Notes under the pieces: model-generated
What the model was told of the DNA's origin: nothing
Seen by the model: only the letters and a program-made list of their open reading frames with translations
Databases searched by the model: none
Source of the DNA: Pontibacter pamirensis
GTDB lineage: Bacteria; Bacteroidota; Bacteroidia; Cytophagales; Hymenobacteraceae
Direction: 5' to 3'
Assembly: GCF_010015475.1 (NCBI RefSeq)
Contig: NZ_SSNI01000033.1
Location: 1 to 64,000, forward strand
DNA: 64,000 bases
Translations under genes and position numbers: made by a program
Shown: positions 62,485 to 64,000 of the stretch, piece by piece
Numbering within the stretch: the stretch's first letter is position 1
Layout of the letters: every line of letters starts with the position of its first letter

Positions 62485-64000
62485 ATGATACATCGCTTAA
62501 AGCAGGTAGTTGCTTTCCTTATTCTTCTTCAGGCATTCTGCTTGCCTGTGCTGGGCCAAACTTCTGTAGGCAACTACCAGTCTGGTTTCCGGCAGCAGGG
62601 GAACGAAATATTCTTCAGGAATGCCAACGCTGACGTAAAGCTGGAGTTCAACACACCTGATATGTTTAGGGTTAGGGCAAGCTGGAGCAGGCAGTTTCAG
62701 CCGAATGAGCCCTACATGGTTGTGAAGTACGATTGGCCTTCGGTAGCGGTAAAGACTTCGGAACAGGCAGAGCATTTCCTGCTGCAAACGGAGAAGCTCG
62801 ATATTAAAGTAAACAAAGCTCCCTTTGGCATAGCAGTTTATACAAAAGACGGCAAGCTGCTGACAGCCGATGCCACAGGCGGAGAAGGTTTAGCCAAAAG
62901 CGGCGAGGCTGTTGCCGTAACCAAACAACTGGCCCCGGACGAGCATTTTTTTGGCTTCGGTGAGCGAATGGATTTCCTGGACCAACGAAACAAGAAGCTA
63001 AGCATGAATGTGGGCAGGGGCAAAGGCCTGCCGCACCACGTAGGCGCCTATAATGTGCTGGAGGCAAACTACGCGCCGGTGCCTTTCTTTATGAGTACGC
63101 GTGGCTACGGCATCTTCTTCCATACGGCCTATCCAACGGAGTGGGACATGGGCATGAGTAACCCCAATAGTTACAGCTTTAAAGCAGAAGGCGGAGAACT
63201 GGATTACTATTTTATTCACGGGCCGGGCTTTCCGTCACTCTTAGACAGTTATACCTCCCTCACCGGAAAATCACCGCTCTTGCCTGAGTTTGCCTTAGGC
63301 CTGCATGTGGGTACCTACAGCGGCGGCACCTGGGGCCACGAGGCAGAAACATCCGATATGTATGTGGTGGAGCTAGGGCGCAAGTTCAGAACATACGGTA
63401 TACCAGCCGATATCCTGCACCTCGACTCTACCTGGCGCATCTTCGGGAAGAACGGTGGAAAAGGCGCAACATCCTTTGAGTGGCGTCCTACTTTTAAAGA
63501 CCCGAAAGGCATGTTCGACAGCCTGTATGCCATGGACTATAAGATGGTAGGTTTGCACCTGCGACCGCGCTTCGATAACGGGGAGCAACTGAACCTGCTG
63601 GCGATGGCGCAGGAGCAGGGTTTTGTGTATCCGGAGCAGGATTCCCCGGGCGAGTTTGTAAATTTCTTTGACCAGAAAGCTGTAGACTGGTGGTGGGAGA
63701 ATGGTGTAAAGCGTATCGCAGACCAGGGAGCCATGTTCCTGAAAACAGATGAGGGCAGCGCCTTCGGTGCCCTGGCAAACGAAAGCGAAAAAGTAGGACC
63801 GACGGGAGAGGATATCAAGTGGAAGCATAACATTTTCCCGCTTATCTATACCAAAGCATCTTTCGAGAAGTTCCAGGAGCACAACAACATGCGCGGCATG
63901 GCGCACACGCGCGAAGGCTACGCCGGCATTCAGCGCTATCCCTTTATATGGGCAGGCGACTGGCCAAGCGAGTGGCAGTACTTTGCACCCGTTATCAAAG
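62485..64000 (+). CDS. GH31-family alpha-glycosidase, N-terminal part (cut by window edge)
   Basis: An open frame from ATG 62485 to the window edge (505 codons so far). A signal peptide (MIHRLKQVVAFLILLQAFCL, cut near VLG-Q) precedes an N-terminal beta-sandwich (EHFFGFGERMDFLDQRNKKL, VPFFMSTRGYGIFFHTAYPT), then the GH31 (beta/alpha)8 barrel: LPEFALGLHVGTYSGGTWGH, RKFRTYGIPADILHLDSTWR and the nucleophile-bearing FLKTDEGSAFG. The family acts on alpha-glucosides, alpha-xylosides or sulfoquinovosides. It is the third gene after SusC and SusD, 261 bp from SusD, behind a terminator. The acid/base region lies at or beyond the edge. Confidence 0.9.
   Translation, partial: MIHRLKQVVAFLILLQAFCLPVLGQTSVGNYQSGFRQQGNEIFFRNANADVKLEFNTPDMFRVRASWSRQFQPNEPYMVVKYDWPSVAVKTSEQAEHFLLQTEKLDIKVNKAPFGIAVYTKDGKLLTADATGGEGLAKSGEAVAVTKQLAPDEHFFGFGERMDFLDQRNKKLSMNVGRGKGLPHHVGAYNVLEANYAPVPFFMSTRGYGIFFHTAYPTEWDMGMSNPNSYSFKAEGGELDYYFIHGPGFPSLLDSYTSLTGKSPLLPEFALGLHVGTYSGGTWGHEAETSDMYVVELGRKFRTYGIPADILHLDSTWRIFGKNGGKGATSFEWRPTFKDPKGMFDSLYAMDYKMVGLHLRPRFDNGEQLNLLAMAQEQGFVYPEQDSPGEFVNFFDQKAVDWWWENGVKRIADQGAMFLKTDEGSAFGALANESEKVGPTGEDIKWKHNIFPLIYTKASFEKFQEHNNMRGMAHTREGYAGIQRYPFIWAGDWPSEWQYFAPVIK

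Noticed and set aside
1..64000. CRISPR arrays, tRNA and rRNA genes
   Set aside because: No regularly spaced repeats and no sequence with tRNA or rRNA hallmarks were seen when reading both strands; small RNAs cannot be excluded by eye.

Overview
The window looks like a chromosomal segment of a Bacteroidota bacterium of the Cytophagales, most like Pontibacter and other Hymenobacteraceae. Evidence: two SusC/SusD outer-membrane pairs, a TonB receptor of the OMP_b-brl type, a type IX secretion C-terminal domain, many lipoproteins and secreted glycan enzymes, a LytS/LytTR pair, and moderate GC content with AT-rich spacers. The genus is an inference. I see no rRNA, tRNA or CRISPR array.

Layout. 1-1.6 kb: insertion-sequence debris (IS982-type transposase cut by the window edge; frameshifted IS701-type element with 14-bp inverted ends). 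2-9.2 kb: outer-membrane barrel protein, orphan H-NOX haem sensor, TonB receptor, divergent histidine kinase/LytTR regulator. 9.9-26 kb: first SusC/SusD pair, GH29 alpha-L-fucosidase, AraC regulator, zinc dehydrogenase, then a run of broken genes (frameshifted UxaA-type dehydratase, SGNH-hydrolase scrap, GH30 gene with an in-frame amber) and a 1173-residue secreted protein with two nearly identical malectin repeats. 26-38 kb: housekeeping and orphan genes (FUSC transporter, YceI, AraC regulator, DinB, DUF808, Ca/Na antiporter), an isomerase remnant, and a membrane protein joining a voltage-sensor-like module to a zincin-like segment. 38-46 kb: glycosylasparaginase overlapping CutC, PhoX-like protein, beta-propeller/HEAT/cytochrome c dehydrogenase, DUF4160-DUF2442 pair, DUF1080 hydrolase. 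46.9-52 kb: GH63-like glycosidase, palindromic repeat, GH16 glucanase, second DUF1080 protein. 52.4-64 kb: GntR regulator, FGGY kinase, tiny membrane protein, NCS1-type permease, second SusC/SusD pair and a GH31 gene running off the right edge.

How it fits together. Most genes serve capture and breakdown of glycans. The first SusC/SusD block with GH29, the dehydrogenase and the UxaA-family enzyme fits release and oxidative catabolism of a deoxysugar such as L-fucose, but several steps look inactivated. The right-hand block looks like an intact locus: SusC/SusD imports an oligosaccharide, GH31 cuts it, and a sugar-type kinase and an NCS1-type permease handle the product under a GntR/sugar-binding regulator. 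The NCS1 permease in a sugar locus and the voltage-sensor/zincin fusion are the least conventional parts.
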